Source of the DNA: Sciurus carolinensis
Taxonomy: Eukaryota; Chordata; Mammalia; Rodentia; Sciuridae
DNA length: 64,000 bases
Direction of reading: 5' to 3'
NCBI RefSeq assembly: GCF_902686445.1
Contig: NC_062232.1
Span: 13,127,105 to 13,191,104, forward strand
Positions 23,927-34,689 of the stretch are shown here, in pieces. The notes below the pieces were generated by a model. It was not told the DNA's origin. It did not search any database and saw nothing but the letters and a program-made list of their open reading frames with translations. The translations under genes and the position numbers were made by a program. Position 1 is the first letter of the stretch; each line of letters starts with the position of its first letter.

Positions 23927-24258
23927 TAAATATTTTTCCAGCCTCCCAAATGGTTCACAGATGCAGACACTCTGACCTTGAGGGTGTTTGGTCAGCCTGT
24001 CATGAAATCTTCTAGGGCTGAAAGTGCCATGTCCAGGTTTTTGGAAACATGGATCTTGGAAGAATATTATCATTTGGTGCTTGTTGAGGACATCCAGTAG
24101 CCGTGTTTCCAGGATTTCAGGCAGGTTTCTGTAGGAGTTAGAGCATGAAAATAATTTAGGAAACACCCAGTCAGTGACCACAGAGCTGGGAATCCCATCT
24201 GGTGCCATTGTGGATTGCAGAGCCTTGTCCAGGGCCCAGTGAACCACAGCTGTGATTT
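23927..24258 (-). CDS. Possible internal coding exon, unrecognised
   Basis: On the minus strand a 332-bp open segment lies between an acceptor (pyrimidine-rich 'ttgtttgttacttcttag' ending at plus 24259) and a donor GTAAGT (plus 23921-23926). It begins in phase 1 (two bases completing a codon), ends in phase 0, and encodes 110 whole codons with no stop. The frame stays open to a stop at 23864. The sequence has mixed charged, aromatic and hydrophobic residues (motifs VVHWALDKALQ, LPEILETRLLDVLNK, GRLEKYL) rather than the skewed make-up of a simple repeat. I recognise no family and find no partner exon on this strand. It may be a chance frame, an old transposon remnant or an exon of an unknown gene. 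Confidence 0.25.
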
Positions 24259-24665
24259 CTAAGAAGTAACAAACAATATCAGACAACAAATATGGCCCTC
24301 ATCTTCAATGACTTCCTTTTAAAGAATTTGTTTTTCATTTTAAAGATTTATTTTAGTTTTAATGGACAAATAATATCTGCATATATAAGTCATAGAAATA
24401 GAGAGTGGAATGATAGTTATCAGAAGCTGGGGTTGGGGAGGTAGACTGAAAAAGAGAAGATATGGGCCAATGGCTTTCTTGATATTCTGACAGCTCACAC
24501 CACATAGAATTGAAATGTTTTACTGGAGGCAGTGAGAATCATAATAATAATAAACTATTCACCATTTTAAATATCAAACCAGGGACTATTGATGTTTATT
24601 TGAAATATGGACCCCTTTGGAAATCTGTTGAAACTTTTGGATCCCTTCTCAGAATAATGTTTCTG

Positions 24666-24878
24666 GCAGGGTATGGTGGCGCATATCTGTAATCCCAGTG
24701 ACTTGGTAGTTTGAGGCAAGAGGATCACAAGTTCAAAGTCAGCCTCAGCAACCCAGTGAAGCCCTAAGCAACTTAATGCGGCCCTATCTCAAATTGAAAA
24801 ATAAAAAGGGTTAGGGATGTAGCTCAGTGTTTAAGTGCCCCTGGCTTCAATCCCTGGTATGAAGAAAAAAAAAAAAAC
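24666..24878 (+). mobile_element. B1-dID SINE
   Basis: B1 half: 'ggcagggtatggtggcgcatatctgtaatcccagtgac..aggatcacaagttcaaagtcagcctcagcaac'. ID half: 'gggttagggatgtagctcagtgtttaagtgcccctggcttcaatccctggta', then an A-run. The phrase aataatgttt occurs at both ends as target duplication. Confidence 0.92.
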
Positions 24879-24879
24879 A

Positions 24880-25240
24880 ATAATGTTTGCTGATGCATAA
24901 AATATAATACATAGGATTACAGAGGAAACCAAATATATTGAAATATACTTATCAAAATATTTTTTAAATTGTGATATTGTAATAGATAATAGATCTTTAT
25001 TGCTACATTAAATAACAAGAGTTAGTGGTGAATCCAACAATGATCATAGTTTGAAGTAGTGGCAATATAAATAATATTTCAAGTTATCAACTGTAATATG
25101 ACATGAAAATATCTGCAATTTTTACTGGCAACAAACTCACAAGTACTGCTACCATTATTGCTTATTACCTACACCTACAATTGAAGGAAATAGTAAATTT
25201 CAGTTACAAATTAATGATAAAAAATCTACCCATGGCTCCT
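24880..25240. other. Unassigned AT-rich sequence
   Basis: About 360 bp without recognisable genes or repeats. Confidence 0.4.
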
Positions 25241-25244
25241 TTGA

Positions 25245-25445
25245 CCAGGTTAGGAACTTTTATGTCAAGCATTGTGGTAAGCCCTGAGCATTTATTTCTA
25301 ATCTTTACCACACCCAGAAATAGTGAAATTGTTATTTTCATTATATGAATGAGGATATTAAGGTTTGGAGTCAGACTAACTCACTCAAGGTCACATAGCA
25401 GCACAGCTCTCAGTCCAAGTCAGGGCTTTGTGAAACCAGAGCTTA
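25245..25445 (-). mobile_element. MIR SINE
   Basis: Reversed MIR: 'gtcaagcattgtggtaagccctgagca', 'gtgaaattgttattttcattatatgaatgaggatattaaggtttgg', 'ctcactcaaggtcacatagcagcacagc'. Confidence 0.7.
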
Positions 25446-25449
25446 GTTT

Positions 25450-26044
25450 CTCTTTCTCACATCTTTTATGTTCCTGAGCTGTCATGAGTGATGGCCAGGG
25501 ACTTTTAAAGGTCTTTGGCAAGGATACTCATTCCTGGACTTTACATAATTCTCCAAGAAGAAAGGAGGCTCATATCTTCTGAAAACCTGTCTTAGGGGAG
25601 TATCAAGCACCTTTTTAACTCTTGAATATCCAGGGACACATTTTGGGAATTCCCTTGAGCCCCTATCCCCAGTAAGTGGTGGGAACTCCTGTGCCATTGG
25701 TGTGCCAGAGCTAACATATAAAGGTTTTTCAGAACCAATTGTGTGCATCTTTTCTTATATTAGTACTTTGAAATCAGCCATGGTAGGACTATTTGTATCA
25801 TGGAATCCTTAAACAGTAGTAATCACCATTTTAATTTTAATAGCCAGTTGTTAAACATTAACCCTCTTGAACATGCTCCTTTGTCCTTCATGTTACCAAT
25901 CCTCACCCCTCCTTAGGAAAAGACTTGAACAACCACCTCACAATTGGAGGAACCAGCTTGCCTTGGTAACACAGAGTCTTGGCTTTCTTGCTTATGGTCT
26001 CCCACTTCCTGGGCACTGAAGCTGTTTGGAAACATAGGTTTTAT
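25450..26044. other. Unassigned sequence
   Basis: No gene or named repeat recognised. Confidence 0.4.
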
Positions 26045-26525
26045 TATTATTCAGGTGTGATGAGGCCAAAAGATCAGGAGACAGTTGTCAATGAGAAGAT
26101 AGTTTATTACTTATAGCTCCCAGTAGGAGGGGGCACAGTACACCATACAGGGTCACACTGGGATGCACCAGGGTCAGTGAGATGGCAGAAGGAAAGGGGG
26201 AGTTTTAGGCAAGGGCCTTAATTGTGGTTTCCACATGAAGGAGTAGACAAAGGAGGGCAAGCAGGCTCAGGATTGGTTGGTTTGAATAATTTCAGCTGCT
26301 CTGGGGCATAGGGGCCATAGTACTTGTCTGTTATCTAGCCCTGGGTGATTAGGGTAGAGTGATTAAGCGGCCTGGAATGCAAAAGCTCCATAAAGGAGGT
26401 GGTTGGGGGTGTGGCCTCTGGATTGGTTATTTTGCATATGAAAGGAACTCTCCCTGGCAAGTTGTTTATTATCTCCAGGAATTAGGTAACCCTGGGAGGA
26501 AGCCATCACTCTACAGTAAGCAAGG
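26045..26525 (-). mobile_element. Putative solo LTR, family unknown
   Basis: The block 'gtgtgatgaggccaaaagatcaggagacagttgtcaatgagaagatagtttattact' resembles the reversed poly(A)-signal end of a retroviral LTR ('tttatta' reversed from taataaa). The following ~400 bp are of uniform texture with no old-repeat motifs. Family and exact ends are unknown. No internal retroviral sequence was seen. Confidence 0.4.
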
Positions 26526-26529
26526 CTGT

Positions 26530-27635
26530 AAGATGTCAGTGCAGCAAAAATACAGAATCAAAAGACATGATTAAGATAGAAGTCAATACTGCTGTTAAGA
26601 GTAGATAGCAGCTGCATTGAATTGGAGTGATTTCCTTATAAGAGGAGTAAGATGCCCCCCTGATGCTTTTAGCTCCATTGCACATAGTGGCAACCTCAGC
26701 CATCCTTACAAGAAGCATGATAAAAGTGGAGAGTCATGGCCAGTTTAAAGCTTGAGTTAACTATGCTATTGTAGATCCACAGAGGACCCCAGGTTACCTA
26801 CATAGTACCAGTCCCAATCTTATTTGCATTAATTCAAACTTTAGGGAACACACCTTTTACCTTTCCAGAAACCAGGTGAGTGCTTAAGAGAAAAAATAAC
26901 CATTGGTATTTTTATACTACCATGATCAGTGTTGCATATAATAAAAGAAAGGTTCTCTAGAAAGCTGTAAACGTTCTGCACATGAGATCTATTGTTTTAT
27001 GGCTTGCCGTGGGGTCCAAACAATAATCTGCAGACTAATTCCTTTCTTTACCCCAGAGTCAAAGCTAAGGTCAGCGAGGGCAGTGCAGGTGAAATGGCTT
27101 CTGAGATGCTCTCCACTCTGAAGTGTGCTGCCCTGGAGTTTTGCCGGTTGACCCAGGTTAGATAATAGACTCTTGGATGACCTACATCTACATTGAAGGA
27201 ATGATAAAATATCAGCCCAGCCCTTGGTCCCTACTGCTGCCAGGTTCTAAACAGCATCACCTATCAAAGGGGTTTCCAGATGAACTGCTTTTCAGTTTCC
27301 CCAAGCTCCAGAAAAGCAGTTGGGCTGTTAGAGACCAGGATTGCTTTAGCCAGAGGGAGAGATGAAACTTACTGCCTTTTCCATGCTAGGTGTGTGCTGG
27401 GTTTTACCCAGGAAAAAGATGGCAGTGCTTTGGATTCTGAACATCAGTGACAATTTTGGAGGCTATAGAAATTTCTATGGGGCTGAGAGGATCCTGGACA
27501 CTGACAAACTTCCTGCTGAGCAAACATATGGCTGGCTAAAGACCTCAGTGGATTCCAGTGGTGATTACGGCATGCAAGCTTTCCTCCCCTGACTGGGACT
27601 AGTGCATCACAGAGCAGGACTCAACTTTCTAAGAA
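26530..27635. other. Unassigned sequence
   Basis: No gene recognised. Open frames at 27177-27365 and 27362-27592 (+) are short and lack domain or splice support. Confidence 0.4.
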
Positions 27636-27689
27636 TTGGCATGTTAAGCCTCGGAAGATGATTTAGTTGCAGGAACTAAACAGAGATGC

Positions 27690-27778
27690 TGTTCTGAAGC
27701 ATGTGTTGCCCCAGTACCTAGTGAGTTGTCTCCATGTAGTAGGTGCTCAGTAAATAGTGGTTCGGCAAATGAACAAAT
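27690..27778 (+). mobile_element. L2 LINE 3' end fragment
   Basis: It reads 'ttgccccagtacctagtgag..atgtagtaggtgctcagtaaatagtggttcggcaaatgaacaaatg', the L2 3' end forward. Confidence 0.7.
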
Positions 27779-27947
27779 GCTTATTTTATATAGCCTACAG
27801 TGAAAAGACAGCAATTCCTCTTCTTGTTTCTTTTTGTGATGAGAATTGTCCAAAAATGAAATGAAGAGCATTTGAAAATTTGACATTAAAACCCTGAAAT
27901 GTACAAGTTGTAGCTAGATGGTAAAAATAACAATAACTATCAATTGA

Positions 27948-28330
27948 CCATGGCTGCATAACAAATAACTCCAAAATTCAGTAGGAAATGTCTATTATGC
28001 TTTCAGTTTTGCAGTTCAACCACGGTGAATCTGCTTCCAGCAGCAGCTCTTCACATTGGCGAATCTAAGCTTGGCTTGGCTCTAGTCTTTGGGTTTGGTT
28101 CCAGTCTGCTCCATATGGCTTTCATTCTTCTAGGACAGTGGGCTCCTCAGGGCATGTTCCTCTTGTGGCAGTGACAGAAGCACATGAGGGCAAACCCCAG
28201 AGCACAAGCACATTTTAAGCTTCGGCTCACATCACATTGGCCAACATCCCATTAGAAAGCCAGTTAAATGGCCAAGTCCAAAGCAGTGGGTGGTGACCCT
28301 TAGTGGGATCAGAAGGGAAATTAGTGATCA
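27948..28330 (-). mobile_element. MLT1-type LTR (MaLR)
   Basis: It starts 'gaccatggctgcataacaaataactccaaaattcagtagg' and ends with phrases such as 'cattggccaacatcccattag..gccaagtccaaagcagtgggtggtgacc', i.e. the reversed order of an MLT1-like LTR, with much divergence in the middle. Confidence 0.6.
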
Positions 28331-28394
28331 CTGAACAGTAAATAACAACAACAATAATAAACAGAATAAGTAGGCTTGCACTGCCATAAGTATT

Positions 28395-28590
28395 TTTGCA
28401 TGGATAATTTCACTGAACCATACTTACCACCCTGTGAGGTAGGTGCTGCTGTGTTTAAGCTGCATTTTAAAACTGAAATACAGTGATGAATTTGCAGGAG
28501 GACACATGTTCATGAGGCAGCAGAACCAGATTCGCACCCAGTTGGTCCAATCCCAACATCCAGTCTCTCAACCATTGTGCTCTCCCTCTC
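28395..28590 (-). mobile_element. MIR SINE
   Basis: Reversed MIR: 'gataatttcactgaaccatacttaccaccctgtgaggtaggtgctgctg', 'ccagattcgcacccagttggtcc', 'cagtctctcaaccattgtgct'. Confidence 0.7.
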
Positions 28591-28609
28591 TGGTGTAGCA
28601 ATAAATATG

Positions 28610-28805
28610 CTGAACAGCTTTGGAGCACATTGATGTTTGCAAAATGCTAGCCCAGATCTTGTCTCATTTAATTTTTGTGGCAGCCCAGGTAGGGTATAAC
28701 TTGCTCTATTTTGCATGAGAACACTGAGGCTCCAAGAGTTGTTAAGGGATTTGCTCAAGTCACACAGCTGGGAACTGACTGAACCAACATGGAGTTCTAG
28801 GCCTT
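28610..28805 (-). mobile_element. MIR SINE
   Basis: Reversed MIR: 'gatgtttgcaaaatgctagcc..tcttgtctcatttaatttttgtggcagcccaggtaggg', 'gaacactgaggctccaagagttgttaagggatttgctcaagtcacacagctggg'. It is the second of two adjacent MIRs in the same orientation. Confidence 0.8.
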
Positions 28806-28809
28806 TCTC

Positions 28810-30480
28810 CCAGCAGGAATTTCAATGCTGTAAAAAGGAACAATTCAGCAGTTATCATGGGGGTTTTTTTGTTTGTTTGTTTTGATTTTTTTTATAATTC
28901 TGCCTCCAGGCTATGGGAGGCTTCTAATTTAGGGCTCCCACCCTCGGGTGCAGCCTTTTACCTTATTTATCTTCTGGCTAGGGAGTTTGCGCCCTGGTTC
29001 CTTGGTATGGGATTGATGCCATGGCCAGAGAGCTGCACTGTAGTTCTCACGGTCTCTGAGTCCCTAGTTTCTCATGACATGGCATGTCCCCTAGTGTCCC
29101 TTTCCCTCCCCGATGCACCCGCCCTTGCTTTCTTTCTCTGCTGAATACTGGGACAGCCTTAGCTGTCCCATGGTGTCTAGTTACAGGCTCAGAAGGGTGA
29201 GGCCAGCTCAGTAGCTGTAATTTTAGTCCTTGATGAAAGGCAAGGGGAAGTGAAAGGGGCACTTTAGGCCTTGTTAACAGGTGTACCCAAGCCACAAGTC
29301 TGTTTCTTGAAACCTGGGAGAAAGCATTGCCTTGAAAACCTTTGGATTGTGTGCAGACACTAGAGCCTTTAGGTAGAAGTCAAAATTTTAATAGTGTCTG
29401 AGTATAAGCAACATTTCCACCCCAAAGCCACAAGAAGACCCGAAGTCACCAGTTTGGAGAGCTCCAGGGAGTGTGAAATTTTCAAGCTCCAAATGAAGTG
29501 CCTATCAACAGCTCCAACCATAACCTTGTGCTTGCTACCTGCACGGCGGGGATGTTGAGCCAATATATGCTACCATCATTGTAAGTGGTTTGAAGAAGTC
29601 TCCAAGCTAGCAAAAATCCAATTAATATGTTTCTCCTCACCTGTGTTCTGCCAACATCCCAGCTGCCTGCCCTTCCCTCCCACCTTCCAACCCTCTCTCC
29701 TGTCAAAATCTGATGGCTACACAACTGTCATTCAGGAGTTTCCGCTACAGGCAGAGATTCCTATAGATAAGGCACAAATGATCCAGAAAGGACAAGCAGA
29801 GAAGAATGTTACATTTTATTTGGCCCACTGCCCAACATTTCTTAACTCATTGCATGAATTCTCTTTCATACTAGAGTCAGGGCTTATCTCCAAGACACTG
29901 GAAACTTCCAAATGCTTCCCAGCTCCTTTTCTCCCAATCTGAAGGCTCTAGTCTAGATGAAAATTGTGCCTAAGGGTTGAAGGATCCACATTTTTTTAGG
30001 GAGGGGAGATGATGGCAGATTTCCTGCCACTACAGGCAAGGAGGGTCCTTGTAGGCTGCACAGGGGTGTGGCAGTGCTGCAGATCTTCACAGGTTGGTGA
30101 AATAATTCTTCTGATTCAGGTTTGAAAATGTACACAAACATGTAAAATTACAAAGGACCTACAGTAATGAAAATATGAATTTGTGATGTAGTAAAGTATG
30201 TGCTCCTTATTAACCCACCAATTAAGATCTAATTGAAGGGTTGAACTTGTGATATTGTCAATATCTATAACAACTCTTTCGGTGATAGGAAAAGATCTGT
30301 AATTTCCATCAATGGTGGGGTAACAGGTTCTGCCAATAATACTGTGGTTTGTTGCCTATGTTCATAACTGAAAGAAATGCTACATTTTGGTTAGAGATGA
30401 GCAAAGATAAAATGTAAACTTCCCCTCCAAGTTTCCAGACCCCCTGAATTCTAGGTTAAGTATCCCTGGTCCAGCATCAG
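28810..30480. other. Unassigned sequence
   Basis: About 1.7 kb with no gene or secure repeat. A GTTT-rich T run lies near 28863-28893. A few 80-100 codon frames on both strands lack any support. Confidence 0.4.
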
Positions 30481-30484
30481 ACTA

Positions 30485-30548
30485 CACATTGGCTTGCAAG
30501 TTCTTTGAGGGTAGGAATTATATTGCAACCACTTGTAAACTTGAATCA
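30485..30548 (+). mobile_element. L2 fragment
   Basis: A short stretch 'tggcttgcaagttctttgagggtaggaattatattgcaacca' matches the L2 3' region forward (aagctccttgagggcagggac). Confidence 0.45.
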
Positions 30549-30554
30549 CTTTTC

Positions 30555-30725
30555 TTTTTTAATTCTGGAAAATGTCAAACATACAACAGGGTAGGCAGAA
30601 CAATACAATGAACCTTCCCTAGGCACCCATGAGCCAGTTTCAACTATTACTGACTGGCAGCCAATATTGTTTCATCTATACACTCACCAGCTTTCCCTCC
30701 ATATTATTTTTGAAGCAAACCCTCA
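30555..30725 (-). mobile_element. L1M 3' UTR fragment
   Basis: Reversed 3' UTR phrases: 'ggaaaatgtcaaacatacaacagggtaggcagaacaatacaatgaacctt', 'cacccatgagccagtttcaactatta', 'ggcagccaatattgtttcatctatac', 'attatttttgaagcaaaccc'. Confidence 0.7.
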
Positions 30726-31029
30726 GCCCTCTAGCCTTTCATCCCATACTTGGATTTGTTTAGAGCGAGTGGGCCATTTAATCTTTATGGGTTGCTCATG
30801 GCTTGATTTGATCTTTATGGATTGTTGATGGCTGCCTTTAAAGGAACTTTGTTCCATTCCTCATGGGTCTGTGTCCCAGGGGTATGTATGGATCTGGGTC
30901 AGAGAACCCCCTTCTTCATCTCCAGTCACTGTCTATCATATCCTCCCCAGCATGATTTTGGTGTTGCATTATTTACTCATTTTTACATTTCCTTTCTGTG
31001 TCTTTCCAGCACAATGTAAATGTCATTAG

Positions 31030-31140
31030 TGATAGGGTTTTGTCTGCTTGTCTACGGCTGCATTCCTAGCATGCCAGCACAGTGCCTGGCATATAATTGG
31101 TGTTTAGTAAATTCAGTACATTTCTAATGAGTGAATGGCT
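31030..31140 (+). mobile_element. L2 LINE 3' end
   Basis: It reads 'cattcctagcatgccagcacagtgcctggcatataattggtgtttagtaaattcagtac..gagtgaatggctgaa', the forward L2 terminus. Confidence 0.8.
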
Positions 31141-31189
31141 GAATTAATGAAGAAAGGCAGGCTATGGGGATGTATGCTATTGCCACTCA

Positions 31190-31350
31190 AAGTGAGGTCT
31201 CTGAACCACAGCATTGGCATCTTCTGGAAGTTTGTCAGAAATGAAGAATGTCAGGCTGTACCCCAGACATACTGCATCAGAATCTGCATTATAATGAGAT
31301 TTCCAGGCAATTCTGTAGGCACATCACTATTTCAGGAGCACTGTTTTCCC
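31190..31350 (+). mobile_element. MER5A DNA transposon
   Basis: Blocks 'aagtgaggtctctgaaccacagcattggcatc', 'ggaagtttgtcagaaatgaagaatgtcaggctgtaccccagacatactgcatcagaatctgcat' and 'ttccaggcaattctgtaggcacatc' follow MER5A forward. Confidence 0.8.
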
Positions 31351-31489
31351 ACCTTAACCTGGAGGGGAGAGAATGCTAAACAGGAAAAGCTTCCCGCTGA
31401 CTTAAAAGACCTCACCAACCAGGAGGACAGGACATGACAGGGGAATGCACTCACTGGTGAGTTGGGCATCTTAGGTTTGAAGCGTGGTT

Positions 31490-31625
31490 TGCTTGCTTAT
31501 TGTTTTTGTAGGGTCTGTTTCTTCAGCTGAAAAGTGAGGTGTATGAGATATGCCAAGCATCATAGAAAGATTAAATAAGACTATGGCTCTGGTATGAAGT
31601 ACGAAACAGTTTCTAGGTGACTCTT
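31490..31625 (+). mobile_element. MIR SINE fragment
   Basis: The forward tail half: 'tctgtttcttcagctgaaaagtgaggtgtatgagata..catagaaagattaaataagac'. Confidence 0.5.
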
Positions 31626-31629
31626 GGGT

Positions 31630-32655
31630 TAATTCCCAACATAAGAAATGACATTGTTCATCTTTCTGAAGCTCTGATAAGTTTACCTTCTGATCCCAAA
31701 CTTGTTCTAGAAAGTTTCTCCCTCTTATTTAATCATAATCATGGAGAATTCTTAGCAACATTGTGAAGCATGAGCTCAGCTTTGGTGACACCAACTCCTT
31801 GCTTCTGTTATCCTTGCCCCATTTTTGGGACACCCTTCTTCTCACTGGACCTCATTCATTCTCTCACCTAAGATCCTTCCCCTAAGTAGATAGCCAAGAT
31901 CAGCAATGCATAGCAGTCAATTCCCCAAGAATTTTTGGTCCTCAATTGTGGAATAAAAGACTTTTCCCCCTGATGTCATTTCAGAAGGCTGGTAGGGAAA
32001 GTTAAAAAAACTTTTTGCATGGGCATGCCATTGAGGAAGGAACTTCCTTGCTAAAACTGAATCCCATGGATAAGTGTCTGCTTTGGCCCTAGGTATTGAG
32101 TTCTGATGGTCTTGAGCACTTCTATTTATTGGTGCCATGGACCACAGCTCAAGTCAGTTCAGCTCAAGGGAAGTTGGGCAGTTTAGAACATATTTTATTT
32201 CTAAACTGTTTTTTACTTATTCTAATCTGGAAAGGTTCTAAATAATTGATTGAACCAGGGCAGTGCAACACAAGTTTTAGAAATACCTGCAGGGAATATT
32301 GATAGCCCAGGCAAATGTTCCTTACCCCACTTCCAAACACTTCCCATTCTTGCCTCACACATCCATTACATGATACCCTGTGTTTACCTGGGGCTTGTTC
32401 CAACAGAACTTAGCAATCCTATCTTGGCCTAGCTGTGTATTTACATGGTAAACATTCTATAAAAGGAAGGGAAATATTCACTTTAAAATATCTCATAAAA
32501 GTGCCCTTTAGAGATGAGTGGATAGGAAAAAGTAAACATTTTATATTTATCAAATGAACCATTTTATAAAAATGTTACCCATAGATCAAAACTTAGTAAT
32601 GACAATATTACTGTTAGTATACTTATACTTGCTTAGGTTTGTTTAGTATTCTACT
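31630..32655. other. Unassigned sequence
   Basis: No gene or named repeat recognised in this ~1 kb. Confidence 0.4.
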
Positions 32656-32659
32656 AAAT

Positions 32660-32822
32660 ACTAAACATTTAAAGTTCATTTAAACTTCTTAGCAATCCAG
32701 TAAAGAAGACATCATTAGTTAAAACTGAGAAAATTTAGGCTTAGGGAAGTTATATAAATTTACAATCCTATACAGTATCAGAGCAAGGATATAGGCTTAT
32801 GTCTTCTGACTAAAAACCAAGT
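32660..32822 (-). mobile_element. MIR SINE
   Basis: Reversed MIR, AT-shifted: 'catttaaacttcttagcaatccagtaaagaagacatcatta', 'aaactgagaaaatttaggcttagggaagttatataaatttac'. Confidence 0.6.
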
Positions 32823-32824
32823 GT

Positions 32825-33520
32825 CTGGTGGCATCTATTAGTAAAAAATAACATATAAACCAGTTGTAAACCCATTGAGACATAGCTACTTCAGAGTGTC
32901 TGTACCATTCAGCATCTAACCAGTAAAATGGAACCATTGTATATTTCTCACAGACAGAATTTAATACAAAGAATTGATTATAGTAAGAGTAAAAGAGATA
33001 GGAAGCCAAATCAAGAATGATAAAGTAACCCAGGGTTTAGTCATGGCAGAATGCTACTACTACACTTAAGTTGGAGGGAAAGAAGGAAGGAGCATTGCTA
33101 CCAGACCTGAGGACAGAGGAACCCTACAAAGGCTGGAACAATGGTGAGCCATCCTGGTGGGAGTTGGAACCCCAGAGGAGACATGGTCATAGACCATGAG
33201 TGAAGGGAGGAAATATCCTAATTTGTCACCTCCACCTGCCCTCCAGTCTCCTCTCAGTGCTTCCCTTTGGCTCATCCTAATTGGAAGTCAGTGGACCCAG
33301 AAGATACAGTCTGCCAGGATGAGCAGATCAGAGGGAAGTGAGGAATGCACCTGGGTGCAGCAGGCCCTGAGCCAGCAGAGCAGCTTTTATATCTAGGTGT
33401 GAGTACACTCCCAGAAATAGGTTTGTACCCTCATGTTTTGCTCCTCCAAAGACCCCTGGTTCCACTTGGTTCTTTGCTGTCTTGCTCCTCTTAAATGCCT
33501 CCATCCCTCAAATATGTTTG
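32825..33520. other. Unassigned sequence
   Basis: No gene or named repeat recognised. Confidence 0.4.
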
Positions 33521-33559
33521 GCAGCAATCCATTTTTAAAATTCTTTTTTAATTTGAATT

Positions 33560-33644
33560 TTTAATATTTTTGGTACTGGAGTTCAAACTCAGGACCTTGA
33601 ACATGCTAGGCAAACACTCTACCACTGAGCCACATCCCCAACCC
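33560..33644 (-). mobile_element. ID SINE
   Basis: The reversed ID: 'ttggtactggagttcaaactcaggaccttgaacatgctaggcaaacactctaccactgagccacatccccaaccc', preceded by a T-rich tail. The flanks caatccattttt (33525-33536) and taatccattttt (33647-33658) are a target-site duplication. Confidence 0.88.
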
Positions 33645-33659
33645 AGTAATCCATTTTTG

Positions 33660-34080
33660 ATCACTTTTTAGGACCAAAGAAAGAGGTGTTTGGAAGCTTG
33701 CAAAGGTGAGAGAAAGTGGTTTAGATTTGTCCAGTTATGCATTTGAGTCCCAGATAGAAACTTCTGTTGCTTTTGGGACACAGAGACCAGAGCTCCAGTG
33801 ACTTAACAAAGGACTGTGTCAATGAATATCTTGGCAAGCAGATGTCAAAAAGAGTGCTGCCAAAGACCCTGTCAGGAGAACTGGTTTGGCAACAAGCTGA
33901 TAGACCCAAAGGACTGGCATACACCATCCATTCTTCTTCTGGATACTATCCTTAATCAGAGCTGATTAAAATAGTAAGTTCAATCTTTGTAACTTTGCGA
34001 AACCCTCTCCTGATGATGAATTTTGCAGGATTGTTTTCTCCCTCTGTTCACTGCCCTCCTCCATTCCAAGGATTCCATTT
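33660..34080. other. Unassigned sequence
   Basis: About 420 bp with no recognisable features. Confidence 0.4.
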
Positions 34081-34084
34081 ATAT

Positions 34085-34152
34085 TCCATATATTAGATAT
34101 ATTATATATATATTATATATATATAATATATATATATATATAATATATATAT
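34085..34152. repeat. (AT)n low-complexity palindrome
   Basis: About 68 bp of alternating A and T with short phase breaks, self-complementary over most of its length. It could extrude hairpins or cruciforms and is likely to vary in length. Confidence 0.9.
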
Positions 34153-34154
34153 GG

Positions 34155-34685
34155 TAAGTTTGTTTGCAGGACTTTTTGTTTGTTTGTTTCATTCATTCCA
34201 CAACCCTCCATGGAGATAATTGGAGACACCTGATGCCCTTAAACCAAAAATGGGAAAACCCTGGCATAAGAAAAATCATTTCTGTGGGCACAGTTTTGCA
34301 AACTGGTACCGATGAAAAAGAAAACTCGTGGTCATTTGGGTTCATGATTGGGAAGAGATAAAAGAGAAATCCTACACCTCATTCAGTGCTGGGTGTACAA
34401 TAGGTTTCCAAAAAAGAACTGCTCACTGAATGGATGGGAACATGCGAAGTGTACAGTAGCCTGTTCATTTCTTTTGACAGGTGCTTTTTCGTTTTAAATA
34501 CTCTGGGCAGCATTTGATAGTATGCAGCTAATGCTTTGGAGTTTTTCCTGGGGACTTAATAAAGGATACGTAGTGAAAGTTCTTCAAGGTTTATTTCGGT
34601 TTCTTTTAAGGAGTTGCTATCTCTGCTCTCTGTTTATGATTAATTTGGGACTTATGCATAGGTTGAGTCATTTTATCTGCTTGAT
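34155..34685. other. Unassigned sequence
   Basis: No gene or named repeat recognised. A short (GTTT)n run lies at about 34177-34189. Confidence 0.4.
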
Positions 34686-34689
34686 CACT

